Source: an uncultured Alphaproteobacteria bacterium (GTDB taxonomy: Bacteria > Pseudomonadota > Alphaproteobacteria > Thalassobaculales > Thalassobaculaceae). Taken from it: a stretch of 64,000 bases of DNA. Positions within the stretch are counted from its first letter, which is position 1. Each line of letters begins with the position of its first letter. Position numbers and translations under genes: made by a program. Shown piece by piece: positions 47,461 through 56,838 of this stretch. Where the stretch lies: the NCBI GenBank assembly GCA_902629125.1, contig CACOPQ010000003.1:1-64000 (forward strand). Reading direction: 5' to 3'. The notes below the pieces were generated by a model. That model did no database searches and had not been told where the DNA came from. It was given only the letters and a program-made list of their open reading frames with translations.

Positions 47461-48657
47461 TCATGGTTTCAAAGCGGCGACGCCGGGCAACTCTTTTCCT
47501 TCAAGCCACTCAAGGAAAGCCCCACCGGCGGTAGAGACATAATTGAACTTTTTGATAACACCCGCTTGGTTGAGAGCAGCCAATGTATCCCCCCCTCCAG
47601 CAATGGAATATAAATTACCTTTTCGGCTTAACTTACCTACTAATTTCGCTAAAGCTTTTGTTGAAGTATCAAAAGGTGGGTATTCGAATGCCCCCAATGG
47701 TCCATTCCAAATGATTGTGTTGCTATTTCTTACATGATTGGAAAACATTGGAATCGAATTGGGTCCAGCATCCAGAATCATGGCATCCTCTGGAATATCA
47801 TATAATTCAACAGCTTTATAATTTGCGCCATTCTCTAGTTTCGTTGCTATTAGCGCGTCGTTTTGCAGTATTATTTCACATGAGTTATCTGCAGCTAAAC
47901 GCTCAATTGTTTGAACTAAGTCGGTGAGATCTTTTTCCACAAGAGAATTTCCTATGGGAACGCCCCTCGCAAAAAGAAACGTATTTGCCATACCCCCACC
48001 AACGATCATTTTGTCTACAAGTTTTACGATGTTCCTCAATAAATCTAACTTGGTTGAGATCTTGGCTCCTCCAATTATAGCGGTGAGCGGTCTTTTGGGA
48101 CTTTCCAGAGAGTTGGCCAATGCTTTTAATTCTAAATCCATGAGCGGTCCTGCGAAGCTTGGCATGAGCTTAGCAACCCCTGCGGTCGATGCATGGGCTC
48201 GATGAGAAACCGAGAAAGCATCGTTAACATAACTGTCGCCTAAAAAGGCAAGGTTTTTTGAGAACTCCTTGTCATTTTTTTCCTCTCCAGGATGAAACCT
48301 CAAGTTCTCAAGTAAACAGATTTCTCCATTTTTCATTCTTTTTATATCTTCCGCCACTTTTGATCCGATGGAGTGGGGAATGAACGTTACGGTGAAGCCT
48401 TCGAGGGCCTCGCAAAGACTTGGAAATATTTGGTCCATGGACATTTCTTTTACGATTTTTCCATTGGGCCTCCCAAAGTGTGAAATTATTATGACCTTAG
48501 CCCCCTGAGATGCCAGCCTTACAATGGTGGGAACAGCTTTTGTCAATCGGGTAGATTCCGAGATGATTCCATCGTGGGTAGGGAGGTTTAGATCAAGCCT
48601 CAACAACACTTTTTCTTGAGAAAAATCGTGGTCATCTAGCGTCCGATATTTGGTCAT
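47461..48657 (-). CDS. pgk: Phosphoglycerate kinase
   Basis: 398 residues. VLLRLDLNLP at the N terminus (substrate arginine and aspartate), ISHFGRPNG, LENLRFHPGEEKND, GGAKISTKLDLL and the nucleotide loop GGGDTLAAL near the end are all present. It catalyses the reversible 1,3-bisphosphoglycerate/ADP to 3-phosphoglycerate/ATP step. No gap or fba gene is adjacent. Confidence 0.97.
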   Translation of the reverse strand: MTKYRTLDDHDFSQEKVLLRLDLNLPTHDGIISESTRLTKAVPTIVRLASQGAKVIIISHFGRPNGKIVKEMSMDQIFPSLCEALEGFTVTFIPHSIGSKVAEDIKRMKNGEICLLENLRFHPGEEKNDKEFSKNLAFLGDSYVNDAFSVSHRAHASTAGVAKLMPSFAGPLMDLELKALANSLESPKRPLTAIIGGAKISTKLDLLRNIVKLVDKMIVGGGMANTFLFARGVPIGNSLVEKDLTDLVQTIERLAADNSCEIILQNDALIATKLENGANYKAVELYDIPEDAMILDAGPNSIPMFSNHVRNSNTIIWNGPLGAFEYPPFDTSTKALAKLVGKLSRKGNLYSIAGGGDTLAALNQAGVIKKFNYVSTAGGAFLEWLEGKELPGVAALKP

Positions 48658-48747
48658 GCTTTTTCTCTAGTGTAAAATTGAATTTATATAGGCGATAAGA
48701 AATTCAAGATATAATAATACTTTACGCAGCTCCTAACCACCTTCGGA

Positions 48748-49917
48748 CTAATGAGTTTTTTCCGCCCATGATGTGAGTTCCTTCATGAAGGATACGCATT
48801 GTGCCATCTGATCAATTTCTATGAACTCGTCAGGTTGATGTGCTTGCTGGATTGATCCTGGACCAAAAATAACACCTGGTATCCCAGCTTGTTGGAAGAG
48901 ACCAGCTTCTGTCCCAAACGCAACGGTTCCAGATTCATTAAGACCTGTCAAATGGCGAATAAGATGTTCAGCTGCAGATTCATGGTCGGGGATAAGAGGA
49001 GGCGTTTCATTCCTAAGTTCAGTTGTAACGCCAGCTTCGTTAGATACTCGTTTCAATTTAGGCTCTATTTGCTCTTGTATGAAGGACCTTACTTTATTTT
49101 CCAATTCAAATGGATCTTCATCAGGCAAGCCTCTATACCCCCAATTAAATTGTGTATATTCAGGGATGATATTGTTTGCTGTCCCGCCTTCAATTACTCC
49201 CAGATCAAAAGTGGTATATGGAGGATCAAATAGACTATTTTCGTCGGACTCCTTTATTAGTTCTTCTTGCAAGCTTTCGATAAAATTAATAATCCGAGCT
49301 GCAGCCATAATAGAGTTTGCACCTCTATGCGGTTCGCTGGAATGACCAGGAACGCCTCTTACTGTGGTGCGAAATGAACGCCCCCCTTTATTCCCCCCAA
49401 CAATTTTCATGGATGTAGGTTCGCCAACTATCACTGCTCGCGGGAGTGGTAAGTTGTCTACGACATCTTTAATAAGGTGCCGAACACCAACGCATCCAAC
49501 CTCTTCGTCAAATGAAAAAGCAAAGTGTATCGGCACCTTAAGGTGTCGTGATTTCATCTCTGGGGCCATCGCTAGTGCTATAGCACAAAAACCTTTCATA
49601 TCTGACGTACCCCGCCCAAAAAGTTTCCCCGACTCCTCGGACATTTTAAAAGGCGTTTTTGTCCATTCTTGTCCATCAATTGGCACGACATCAGTATGAC
49701 CTGATAGAACTACGCCGCCAATATCCTGCGGCCCAATTGTGCACCAGAGGTTTGCTTTCTTTTTATTTTTATCGTGTGTAAGTCTCGTTGGAACACCCAA
49801 TTCGTCCATATATTTCTCTATATCTGCAATCAGATCTAAATTGCTTAGTCGTGAGGTTGTATCAAATGCGATGAGGCGATCCAACCATTCTATAGAGCGT
49901 TTCAAAATAATATCCAT
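48748..49917 (-). CDS. argE: Acetylornithine deacetylase / M20 peptidase
   Basis: 389 residues. GHTDVVP and GRGTSDMKGF provide metal ligands, FDEEVGCVG the catalytic glutamate, and FGTEAGLFQQAG the late histidine/glutamate region typical of ArgE. It would deacetylate N-acetylornithine for arginine synthesis. Succinyl-diaminopimelate desuccinylase (DapE) and other M20 amidohydrolases are close relatives, so the symbol is probable, not certain. Confidence 0.82.
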   Translation of the reverse strand: MDIILKRSIEWLDRLIAFDTTSRLSNLDLIADIEKYMDELGVPTRLTHDKNKKKANLWCTIGPQDIGGVVLSGHTDVVPIDGQEWTKTPFKMSEESGKLFGRGTSDMKGFCAIALAMAPEMKSRHLKVPIHFAFSFDEEVGCVGVRHLIKDVVDNLPLPRAVIVGEPTSMKIVGGNKGGRSFRTTVRGVPGHSSEPHRGANSIMAAARIINFIESLQEELIKESDENSLFDPPYTTFDLGVIEGGTANNIIPEYTQFNWGYRGLPDEDPFELENKVRSFIQEQIEPKLKRVSNEAGVTTELRNETPPLIPDHESAAEHLIRHLTGLNESGTVAFGTEAGLFQQAGIPGVIFGPGSIQQAHQPDEFIEIDQMAQCVSFMKELTSWAEKTH

Positions 49918-49946
49918 TATAGAAAATCCAGTCGGGTAATTAAGAG

Positions 49947-51398
49947 TTATCTAGTCCAAAAAGCAGGGGAAAATATAACGAGAACGGTGAATAATTCTAA
50001 ACGCCCAAGCAACATGCCAATCGAGAGAAGCCACTTTGCTGTTTCGGGGAGACTTCCAAAGTTACCACTTGGCCCTATCGAGTCGCCCAGTCCGGGTCCG
50101 ACGTTGCAGATAGCTGTCGCTGCACCTGATATAGCTGTAATGAAATTAAGCCCTAGGGCCGATAGACAGGCAGCAAGTACAACAAAACACACGATATATA
50201 AAAAAAAGAAACCCATAACAGCGTTTGAAACGGTTTCTGGAATTTCCTTTCTGTTATAATACGGGATGAAGACTCCGTGCGGAACAAGTAGTCGGCTCAA
50301 TTGGGCCCTGGCTGATGCCGCCAGGACTTGGAACCGAAAAATTTTGATGCCGCATGTGGTGGAGCCAGCACATCCTCCAACAAACATTAAGCAAAGTAGA
50401 AATATAGTTGGGAAGCCACCCCAGAGCCCAAAATCTTGCGTTACATAACCGGTTCCAGTGAGAATTGATATTACATTGAATGCGACATGCCTGATGGTAT
50501 CATTAGGTCCAAAATTCGAACTATTCGACACCCAGAGTGCAACTAGAAACACTGATGATATTATTACAATAAAAAACCATCGGACTTGGCTATCCCGTAT
50601 AATCGGTGACAGGTTTCCTCTCAGAATCCTAAGGTAATATAAAAAAGGTAGTGAACCTATAATCATTCCGCAAATGATTATCCACTCAGCTATAGGATTA
50701 TTGAAGTATCCAATCGAACTGTCTTTCGTTGAATAACCGCCTGTGGCTATTGTTGTCATAGCATGAGCTATAGCGTCGAAACCAGAAAAACCCGTCATCC
50801 ACAGGGCCAAAGCGCATAACCCGGTCATAAACAAATAAATTGCGAATATCCCACCGGCAATTTGAGCCGCACGTGGCAAAACCTTATCAGGCGTATCTAA
50901 AGCCTCTGTTTTGAATAATTGCATGCCCCCAACACTCAAAATAGGTAGCATGGCCATCGCCATGACAATTATGCCGACCCCCCCTAACCATTGCAGTAAA
51001 GCCCTCCAGAGTAAAATGCCGGGTGGAGCGTTGTCGAGGCCAACAATTACTGTAGAGCCAGTTGTTGTAATTCCGGACATTGACTCAAAAAATGCATCTG
51101 CAACGCTTATTTCCAACTCAGAAAACGCAAATGGAAGTGCTCCCACTGCTGCAACGGCGACCCAACTCATTGTTGTAAGGAGAAAAGCTTGGCGAAGATT
51201 TAAATTAGTCATTGATGTAGACCGCGTTGTCAGCATCAACGATACGCCAACGAACAACGACACAGCTGCAGAGCCAGCAAAAACCTGCCAGTCTGGATTG
51301 CCGGTCGCTAGATCCGCGATAGCGGGTAAACCCATGGCAATCGCCAACAGTGACATCAACAAGCCAATTATGAACAGTACGGGGCCAACAGTTATCAA
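49947..51398 (-). CDS. trkH: TrkH-type potassium transporter subunit
   Basis: 483 residues with about ten membrane helices and four P-loop repeats whose filter glycines are visible: MSGITTTGSTVI, TTIATGGYST, ISILTGTGYVTQ and AICNVGPGLGDSIG. It imports potassium with TrkA, whose gene is not in this window. The start is TTG at 51398, supported by GGAG five bases upstream; no in-frame ATG lies before the upstream stop. Confidence 0.92.
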   Translation of the reverse strand: MITVGPVLFIIGLLMSLLAIAMGLPAIADLATGNPDWQVFAGSAAVSLFVGVSLMLTTRSTSMTNLNLRQAFLLTTMSWVAVAAVGALPFAFSELEISVADAFFESMSGITTTGSTVIVGLDNAPPGILLWRALLQWLGGVGIIVMAMAMLPILSVGGMQLFKTEALDTPDKVLPRAAQIAGGIFAIYLFMTGLCALALWMTGFSGFDAIAHAMTTIATGGYSTKDSSIGYFNNPIAEWIIICGMIIGSLPFLYYLRILRGNLSPIIRDSQVRWFFIVIISSVFLVALWVSNSSNFGPNDTIRHVAFNVISILTGTGYVTQDFGLWGGFPTIFLLCLMFVGGCAGSTTCGIKIFRFQVLAASARAQLSRLLVPHGVFIPYYNRKEIPETVSNAVMGFFFLYIVCFVVLAACLSALGLNFITAISGAATAICNVGPGLGDSIGPSGNFGSLPETAKWLLSIGMLLGRLELFTVLVIFSPAFWTR

Positions 51399-51429
51399 CC
51401 TAGCTCCAATCGATGCAGAAAATTGCTAA

Positions 51430-52059
51430 TTATTCCGGTCTTTTAATTAAAGATAGAAATTCTGTTCGTACATCGGAGTTGTCTTTAAAGCATCCTATAA
51501 GCGTTTTCGTAACCATATTTACGCCGGGCTTGTGAACACCACGTGTTGTCATACAGCCGTGCTCAGCTTCTATGAGGACGGCTACTCCTTTTGGTTTAAG
51601 AGTGTCATTTATTGCATTTGCAACTTGTGAAGTTAGTTTTTCTTGAATTTGTAAACGTTTAGAAAAGAGTTCCACTGTCCGGGCAAGTTTACTTATTCCA
51701 ACCACACGATTTTCTGGAATATATGCAACATGCGCTACTCCAGTAATAGGTATCAAGTGGTGCTCACAATAGGATTCCACTCTTATATCCTTAAGTAGTA
51801 CGATGTCGCTGTAACCGTCAGTTTCTTCAAACGTACGTTCCAATATTTCGCTTGGGTCTTGAGTGTATCCACTAAAAAGTTCAGCGTATGAATTAATAAC
51901 TCGCCTTGGTGTATCAATTAGTCCCTCTCTGGTTGGGTCATCACCCATCCATTTTATAAGAGTTCGTACGGCTTCTTCTGCTTCTGACCGAGTGGGGTGT
52001 GAACTTTCGCTGACGCTGCTTGGCGGGCTTTTAGGGTTCATGTGGTCGTCTGGTGACAC
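51430..52059 (-). CDS. folE: GTP cyclohydrolase I
   Basis: 209 residues. SYCEHHLIPITG, with the zinc cysteine and histidine, GISKLARTVELFSKRLQIQE and EHGCMTTRG, with the second zinc cysteine, are intact. It makes dihydroneopterin triphosphate, the first step of folate synthesis. The GTG at 52059 is preferred because AGGA lies seven bases upstream; a TTG at 52098 would add 13 residues without a ribosome site. Confidence 0.96.
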   Translation of the reverse strand: MSPDDHMNPKSPPSSVSESSHPTRSEAEEAVRTLIKWMGDDPTREGLIDTPRRVINSYAELFSGYTQDPSEILERTFEETDGYSDIVLLKDIRVESYCEHHLIPITGVAHVAYIPENRVVGISKLARTVELFSKRLQIQEKLTSQVANAINDTLKPKGVAVLIEAEHGCMTTRGVHKPGVNMVTKTLIGCFKDNSDVRTEFLSLIKRPE

Positions 52060-52169
52060 AATATATTCCTCTTTACTTTTGTTTGTCGGCGGTCTCAAAT
52101 TCGCTAAAAAGTTTCATAAGATCTCACTTAAATTTTGCGAACTAAATCTGTCAATAATAACGTGCTTTT

Positions 52170-52562
52170 TTAATTAACTTGCATTGGCTGGTGTGGACTG
52201 TCCAGCGAGAAAATTGGGATGCTAACCTCAAATAATTCTCCAGTCGTACTTTCCATTTGGTAAACTCCAGACATTAACCCTGAGGGTGTATTGAGCGGCG
52301 TACCGCTGGTATATTCGAAGTATTCGCCTGGTTTCAATACCGGTTGTTCCCCGACCACCCCCGGACCTCGGACGGTTTGAGTTTGGCCAAGAGAGTTGGT
52401 TATAGACCAGTGTCTGTTGATTAGTTGGACGGTTTCCTGACCTAAATTTTCAATTTTAACTTCATAAGCCCAAACGTATTTAGCCTCGTCCGGTGATGAG
52501 TGCTCATCCAAAAAAGCGGGGACCACAGTAATTCGGATTGACTTGGTCGTTTCAGAATACAA
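52170..52562 (-). CDS. apaG: ApaG-domain protein
   Basis: 130 residues of a single ApaG fibronectin-like domain: VWAYEVKIENLGQETVQLINRHW and GPGVVGEQPVLKPGEYFEYTSG. ApaG proteins are linked to cation efflux and nucleotide signalling, but the mechanism is not settled. Cytosolic; no partner is evident. Confidence 0.94.
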   Translation of the reverse strand: MYSETTKSIRITVVPAFLDEHSSPDEAKYVWAYEVKIENLGQETVQLINRHWSITNSLGQTQTVRGPGVVGEQPVLKPGEYFEYTSGTPLNTPSGLMSGVYQMESTTGELFEVSIPIFSLDSPHQPMQVN

Positions 52563-52784
52563 CTCTATAACTCCAACGAAGTTGTTAGCACATTAATATT
52601 CAGAACTAGGGCATTGACGAATAATTTCAACAAATTAGCCTCATTTCTAACTATTCGATCAGTCAGATAGCATTAAATGCACCGCCCCATCAAATTTTAT
52701 TTTATTGAACGACGGTGAAAAATGAAATAACAAAAGGATAATTTAATAATTTACTTTTATTCTCCCTAAGACGTGGGTAAAGCT

Positions 52785-53009
52785 ATGGATAAAGGAATAC
52801 AAATACCTTCTCCATGTGTTGGTGTTTGCCAAATAAATGCTTCTACTAAATATTGTTTAGGGTGCTGGCGGACTTTGAAGGAGGTTGCTCATTGGTCTCG
52901 TTATTCAAACGATGAGAAAGAAACTCTGATTACAGAGCTCACTGAACGACAGAAATGTCATAGATCTAATAAACGAAGGGCCACAAGACGTTCAAGACGA
53001 TTAAAGTAG
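52785..53009 (+). CDS. DUF1289 small cysteine-rich protein
   Basis: About 74 residues. PSPCVGVCQINASTKYCLGCWRTLKEVAHW carries the four conserved cysteines of DUF1289, likely a metal site. The C-terminal tail is very basic (KRRATRRSRRLK), suggesting nucleic-acid contact. A GTG at 52773 is an alternative start. Function unknown for the family. Confidence 0.85.
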   Translation: MDKGIQIPSPCVGVCQINASTKYCLGCWRTLKEVAHWSRYSNDEKETLITELTERQKCHRSNKRRATRRSRRLK

Positions 53010-53012
53010 TTC

Positions 53013-53147
53013 TTGAGCGACGTAAAAAATTTAATTCCGCGCCTAAATGTTTTTGCTGCAGTCGATCTGGAAACGGGTGATAAAGAACATGTGAATGAAA
53101 AGTATGGCAATAATTATAAATTCAATACCGCAAGATGCTTACCTTGA
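53013..53147 (+). CDS. Doubtful 44-codon ORF overlapping the speD start
   Basis: A TTG-initiated frame whose TGA at 53145-53147 lies inside the first codons of speD. Composition is protein-like (FAAVDLETGDKEHVNEKYG), but no ribosome site precedes it. It may be chance, or a short upstream frame affecting speD translation. Confidence 0.15.
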   Translation: MSDVKNLIPRLNVFAAVDLETGDKEHVNEKYGNNYKFNTARCLP

Positions 53148-53593
53148 AACAAGCGAATAAGATAACGAGTCGTAATTTGTACCAAACGGACCAATCGCCA
53201 TGGTACTCGGACCGTGGGGGCGATTACTTTGTTAACAAGGATGGTTTAACCTATGCTGGTGCGCACTTGATTATCGATATGTGGGATGTGATTAATCTTT
53301 CAAATACTGAATTTATTGAGAATACACTTAAAAAAATTGCAAAGGCGTGTGATGCTAAAATACTGCATGTACATCTCCATTGTTTCGATGAAAATCAAGG
53401 TATAACGGGCGTAATAGTTTTGGCGGAATCGCACATAAATATTCACACCTGGCCTGAAGTGAGATTTGCTGCGCTCGATATTTTTATGTGTGGAAAAACG
53501 AATCCGGTAGCAGCAATCCCTGTTTTAGAGAATGCCTTTAAACCAAAACTTATGGAAGTGCAGACGGTTACAAGGGGGATAATAGCCAAATAA
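53135..53593 (+). CDS. speD: S-adenosylmethionine decarboxylase proenzyme
   Basis: 152 residues. VLAESHINIHTWPE contains the self-cleavage site (Glu-Ser) whose serine becomes the pyruvoyl group, and ALDIFMCGKTNP the conserved cysteine block. It supplies decarboxylated SAM for spermidine. The N-terminal 35 residues before AGAHLIIDMW are longer than in the Thermotoga enzyme. No good ribosome site precedes the ATG (only GCAAG), so the start is uncertain. No speE neighbour. Confidence 0.9.
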   Translation: MLTLKQANKITSRNLYQTDQSPWYSDRGGDYFVNKDGLTYAGAHLIIDMWDVINLSNTEFIENTLKKIAKACDAKILHVHLHCFDENQGITGVIVLAESHINIHTWPEVRFAALDIFMCGKTNPVAAIPVLENAFKPKLMEVQTVTRGIIAK

Positions 53594-53641
53594 CTTGTTC
53601 TCATTGCAGTTTGACAACAGTGCATCTCTAACGAGGTTTAT

Positions 53642-54697
53642 ATGACCCATGCTAACCCAGAGTTTTCAATAATTATTGTTACATATAATTCGAATGATTA
53701 TCTCATTGAATGTATTAAAGCCTTAGTTGCCCAAAGAAGTAAAAACTTTGAGGTAATTATTGTGGATAATAACTCTAGCGAAGATGAAATTAATTTTCAT
53801 AATTTCAATTATTTAGACATAAAACTTATAAAACTTGAAAAAAATTTTGGATTCGCTGCAGCTAATAATATTGGAGCCAGAAGAGCTACTGGTAAGTGGC
53901 TAATTACGTTAAATCCTGATGCTATACCTGAAGATAACTGGTTATCGGAAATTGAAGTGGGAATAAAAAATTACCCAAAAACTAGAATATTTGGTTCTAA
54001 GCAGTTGAAATATAATAATCCCAGTAAACTGGATGGGGCGGGGGATCATTATCACTGTACAGGCATTGCATGGCGTGGCGGTGAAGGCGATTCTGCCGAA
54101 ACAATCTTGGAAGACGTAGTTGTGATGAGCCCATGTGCCGCCGCAGCAATATACTATCGAGATATTTATGTTTCACTCGGTGGAATGGCTGAAGATTTTT
54201 TTTGTTATTATGAAGATGTTGATTTAGGGCTACGGTTTCGATTAGCGGGACATAAAACTATCCAGTTGGCTGGTGCGAAGGTTCGGCACGTAGGATCAGC
54301 AACGGCAGGAAAAAATTCAAAGTTTATAAAATATTATGTTAGCAGAAATAGGATTTGGACATTTGTAAGGTGTGTTCCTGGATTATTGTTTGTTGTGTGC
54401 CTACCGCTTCTGATTTTGAGTATACTCACGAGGCTTTGCTTTTCCATACTTGCAGGTGATACCTCCACCAAACTAAAGGCACTTATTGATGCATTCCGCA
54501 GGCTTTTTTGGATATGGAATGATAGAAAGATTATACAAAAAGCACGAAAGTCCACGGTACTACAATTCGGTTCCGATATGACGTGGTCTATTGGGAAATT
54601 GATTTTGAGGTCGACTGACGGTCGCCCTATTTCGCCCGGAAAAGTTAATAAAGAGCCAGGGTTTCCTTCTCAAGCAGGTGGTTTAGATGGTTGCTAA
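53642..54697 (+). CDS. Glycosyltransferase family 2 (A)
   Basis: 351 residues. FSIIIVTYNSNDYLIECIKALVAQ, FEVIIVDNNSSEDE and LITLNPDA (the variant of the DxD site) belong to the GT-A/GT2 fold; EDFFCYYEDVDLGLRFRLAG is the acceptor-side ED block. A hydrophobic segment near 240-270 could be membrane-associated. The rhamnosyl- or O-antigen-type reading comes from the linked rfb genes. Overlaps the next gene by 11 bp. Confidence 0.88.
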   Translation: MTHANPEFSIIIVTYNSNDYLIECIKALVAQRSKNFEVIIVDNNSSEDEINFHNFNYLDIKLIKLEKNFGFAAANNIGARRATGKWLITLNPDAIPEDNWLSEIEVGIKNYPKTRIFGSKQLKYNNPSKLDGAGDHYHCTGIAWRGGEGDSAETILEDVVVMSPCAAAAIYYRDIYVSLGGMAEDFFCYYEDVDLGLRFRLAGHKTIQLAGAKVRHVGSATAGKNSKFIKYYVSRNRIWTFVRCVPGLLFVVCLPLLILSILTRLCFSILAGDTSTKLKALIDAFRRLFWIWNDRKIIQKARKSTVLQFGSDMTWSIGKLILRSTDGRPISPGKVNKEPGFPSQAGGLDGC

Positions 54698-55640
54698 AAT
54701 TTATCCCATGGTTGCTGCAGTGGTTGTTATCTTTGATCCAGATGATCGTTTTAGACAGCTTTTACATTCGTTGGTCGAACAAGTTAACAAAATTTGGATC
54801 ATTGATAATCAGCCAAATTCTGTTTCTTGTAGTTTTATAAAAGATGAGCAAATTGATCAAAGAGATAACATCACACTGTTAGAAAATAAAAAAAATTTAG
54901 GTCTCGCTACCGCTCAAAATCAGGGAATTAAACTAGCTCTAGCAGATGGCGTCGATTGGGTTCTACTGCTAGACCAGGACAGCATACTTGATAAAGATTT
55001 TGTAAAAAATATGCTAAATTCCGCTGTCAAATATAAAAATAAAGACGATATAGGGTTTTTAACTCCAAGACACGAATTTGATGACGGTCGTCCTTCAGTT
55101 CCTACTTATTCAAAGGGATTATTCTTAAAACCAAGACGTTATCATATGAGCTTAACCGCAATTGATGATACACTTTTATTCGGACTGGCCTCAGGAAGTT
55201 TTATTCCTAGACACACGCTAGAAGAAGTCGGTCTAATGCGTGAGGAATTTTGGATTGACTACATAGATTACGAATTCTCATTCAGGGTGCGAAAACGAGG
55301 TTATAGAATTCTAGGGGTTGGAGGAGCGCGTTTGAATCATCGTCTTGGGATAACGAACTATCTAAAAATTTTAGGGAAAGAATTTTCTTATCAGGTTCAT
55401 CCAGCCTTCAGAAGGTATACTATTTACAGGAATAGAATTACAGTTATCAAGGAATATGCAGCGCTTTTTCCAGACTTTCTATTGTTTGAAATTTTATCGA
55501 TAGCTAAAGACTTCTTTAAAATCGTTTTATTGGAGGATCAGAAAATTAATAAGCTACGATCTATATTTATTGGTATTATGCATGGCATGACAGGTTCATT
55601 TAATCGAAGCATTAGGCATCGAGAAGGTGATAAATACTAA
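54687..55640 (+). CDS. Glycosyltransferase family 2 (B), rhamnosyltransferase-like
   Basis: 317 residues. AAVVVIFDPDDRFRQLLHSLVEQVNKIWIIDNQP, NKKNLGLATAQNQGI and DWVLLLDQDS are the layout of bacterial rhamnosyltransferases (RfbF/WbbL-like); EFWIDYIDYEFSFRVRKRGYRI is the acceptor-side block. Likely transfers L-rhamnose from dTDP-rhamnose made by rfbCBDA downstream. Confidence 0.87.
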   Translation: MVAKIYPMVAAVVVIFDPDDRFRQLLHSLVEQVNKIWIIDNQPNSVSCSFIKDEQIDQRDNITLLENKKNLGLATAQNQGIKLALADGVDWVLLLDQDSILDKDFVKNMLNSAVKYKNKDDIGFLTPRHEFDDGRPSVPTYSKGLFLKPRRYHMSLTAIDDTLLFGLASGSFIPRHTLEEVGLMREEFWIDYIDYEFSFRVRKRGYRILGVGGARLNHRLGITNYLKILGKEFSYQVHPAFRRYTIYRNRITVIKEYAALFPDFLLFEILSIAKDFFKIVLLEDQKINKLRSIFIGIMHGMTGSFNRSIRHREGDKY

Positions 55641-55643
55641 TTT

Positions 55644-56651
55644 TTAGCGTCCCAAAAGCTTGTTGCCAAACCAAAGAAATGTGATTTTGGGTAATATTAT
55701 TGCGAGGCGAAGGTAGATAGCTAAAGACAGTGTTTTTAGTGCCCAAGCTGGATATTGTTCAGAAAAATGTTTCTTGAAGTATTTGCAAAAACTTCGTGCT
55801 TTATGCCATTCAACCACACCAGGAAAACTATCACTGCTACTCTTCCTATGGGTCACGGAAACTTGTGGAAGATATAGAATCGAGCCACTCATTTTTTCAA
55901 TACGCAAACAAAAATCGATATCTTCAACGTGGAGGAAGTAGTCTTCGTCCATGCCGCCTAACTCGATAAAAACGCTCTTTGGCATTAGCATGAATGCGCC
56001 TGATATACATTGAACACGTGCTATATCGGCCAATGGAGGTGTTTCATTAAGATTTAATCGCTTAAAATGTGGATGATTAGGAGCGAGTCGGTCCAGCCGA
56101 AATTGCTCAACACAGCAAGTCCACGGCGTCATTAAATTACGTCGTGCACCTCTTTGTTCACTGCCGTCTACGTTCTCTATTCTAACGGTAAGAAGTGAGG
56201 TGTCGGGGTGAGTTTGAAAAGCCTCCAATGCCGGAATGAGAGTATCGGTTTGCAATATAGAGTCTGGGTTTAATAGAAGGATATATTCCCCGCGGGCTCT
56301 TCTTACGCCAAGGTTACAACCCTTTGAGAAACCAACGTTTCCATGACCTGTTATAATTTCGAATTTTGGATTTTTGTCGGCTATTTCGTTCAATTGCTGC
56401 ACGGCTTGTTTTGTATTTCCATTATCAACAAGTATCAACTGATGTAGTTTGCTTTGTTTAAGAACTGAGTGAATACAATCCATTAGCACTTCCCCAGTTT
56501 TATAAGAGACGATAATTACGCTACACACCCCTTTAGCTTCAACCAAGTTATCTGGAGATCCGCTCCCAATCGGCGCAAGCTTAACAACGTTGGTATTATA
56601 ACTTGGCATGCTATTATCCGCGTTTTCAGCGTCGCTAGCTGGGTTCTTCAT
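55644..56651 (-). CDS. Glycosyltransferase family 2 (C)
   Basis: 335 residues. SVIIVSYKTGEVLMDCIHSVLKQ, NVGFSKGCNLGVRRARGEYILLLNPDS and DEDYFLHVEDIDFCLRIEK are the GT2 blocks, similar in style to copy A. It is on the opposite strand to the rest of the locus and ends 3 bp from copy B, so it is convergent. Donor unknown; rhamnosyl transfer is plausible. Confidence 0.88.
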   Translation of the reverse strand: MKNPASDAENADNSMPSYNTNVVKLAPIGSGSPDNLVEAKGVCSVIIVSYKTGEVLMDCIHSVLKQSKLHQLILVDNGNTKQAVQQLNEIADKNPKFEIITGHGNVGFSKGCNLGVRRARGEYILLLNPDSILQTDTLIPALEAFQTHPDTSLLTVRIENVDGSEQRGARRNLMTPWTCCVEQFRLDRLAPNHPHFKRLNLNETPPLADIARVQCISGAFMLMPKSVFIELGGMDEDYFLHVEDIDFCLRIEKMSGSILYLPQVSVTHRKSSSDSFPGVVEWHKARSFCKYFKKHFSEQYPAWALKTLSLAIYLRLAIILPKITFLWFGNKLLGR

Positions 56652-56838
56652 CTTTAATCCTAAATAAAAAATAGTGCTTATTTTGCTTGATTAATTTTAC
56701 TTCAATCTGGGTCAGCAAAAATTGTTGACGGATCATATACTAACATAAAACTTAGCCAAAAGATATTTACCAACACGGAAGTATTTAGTCTCTTATTATC
56801 TTCATACCCTACAGTTTCATTGCGAAGATCTCGATTAA

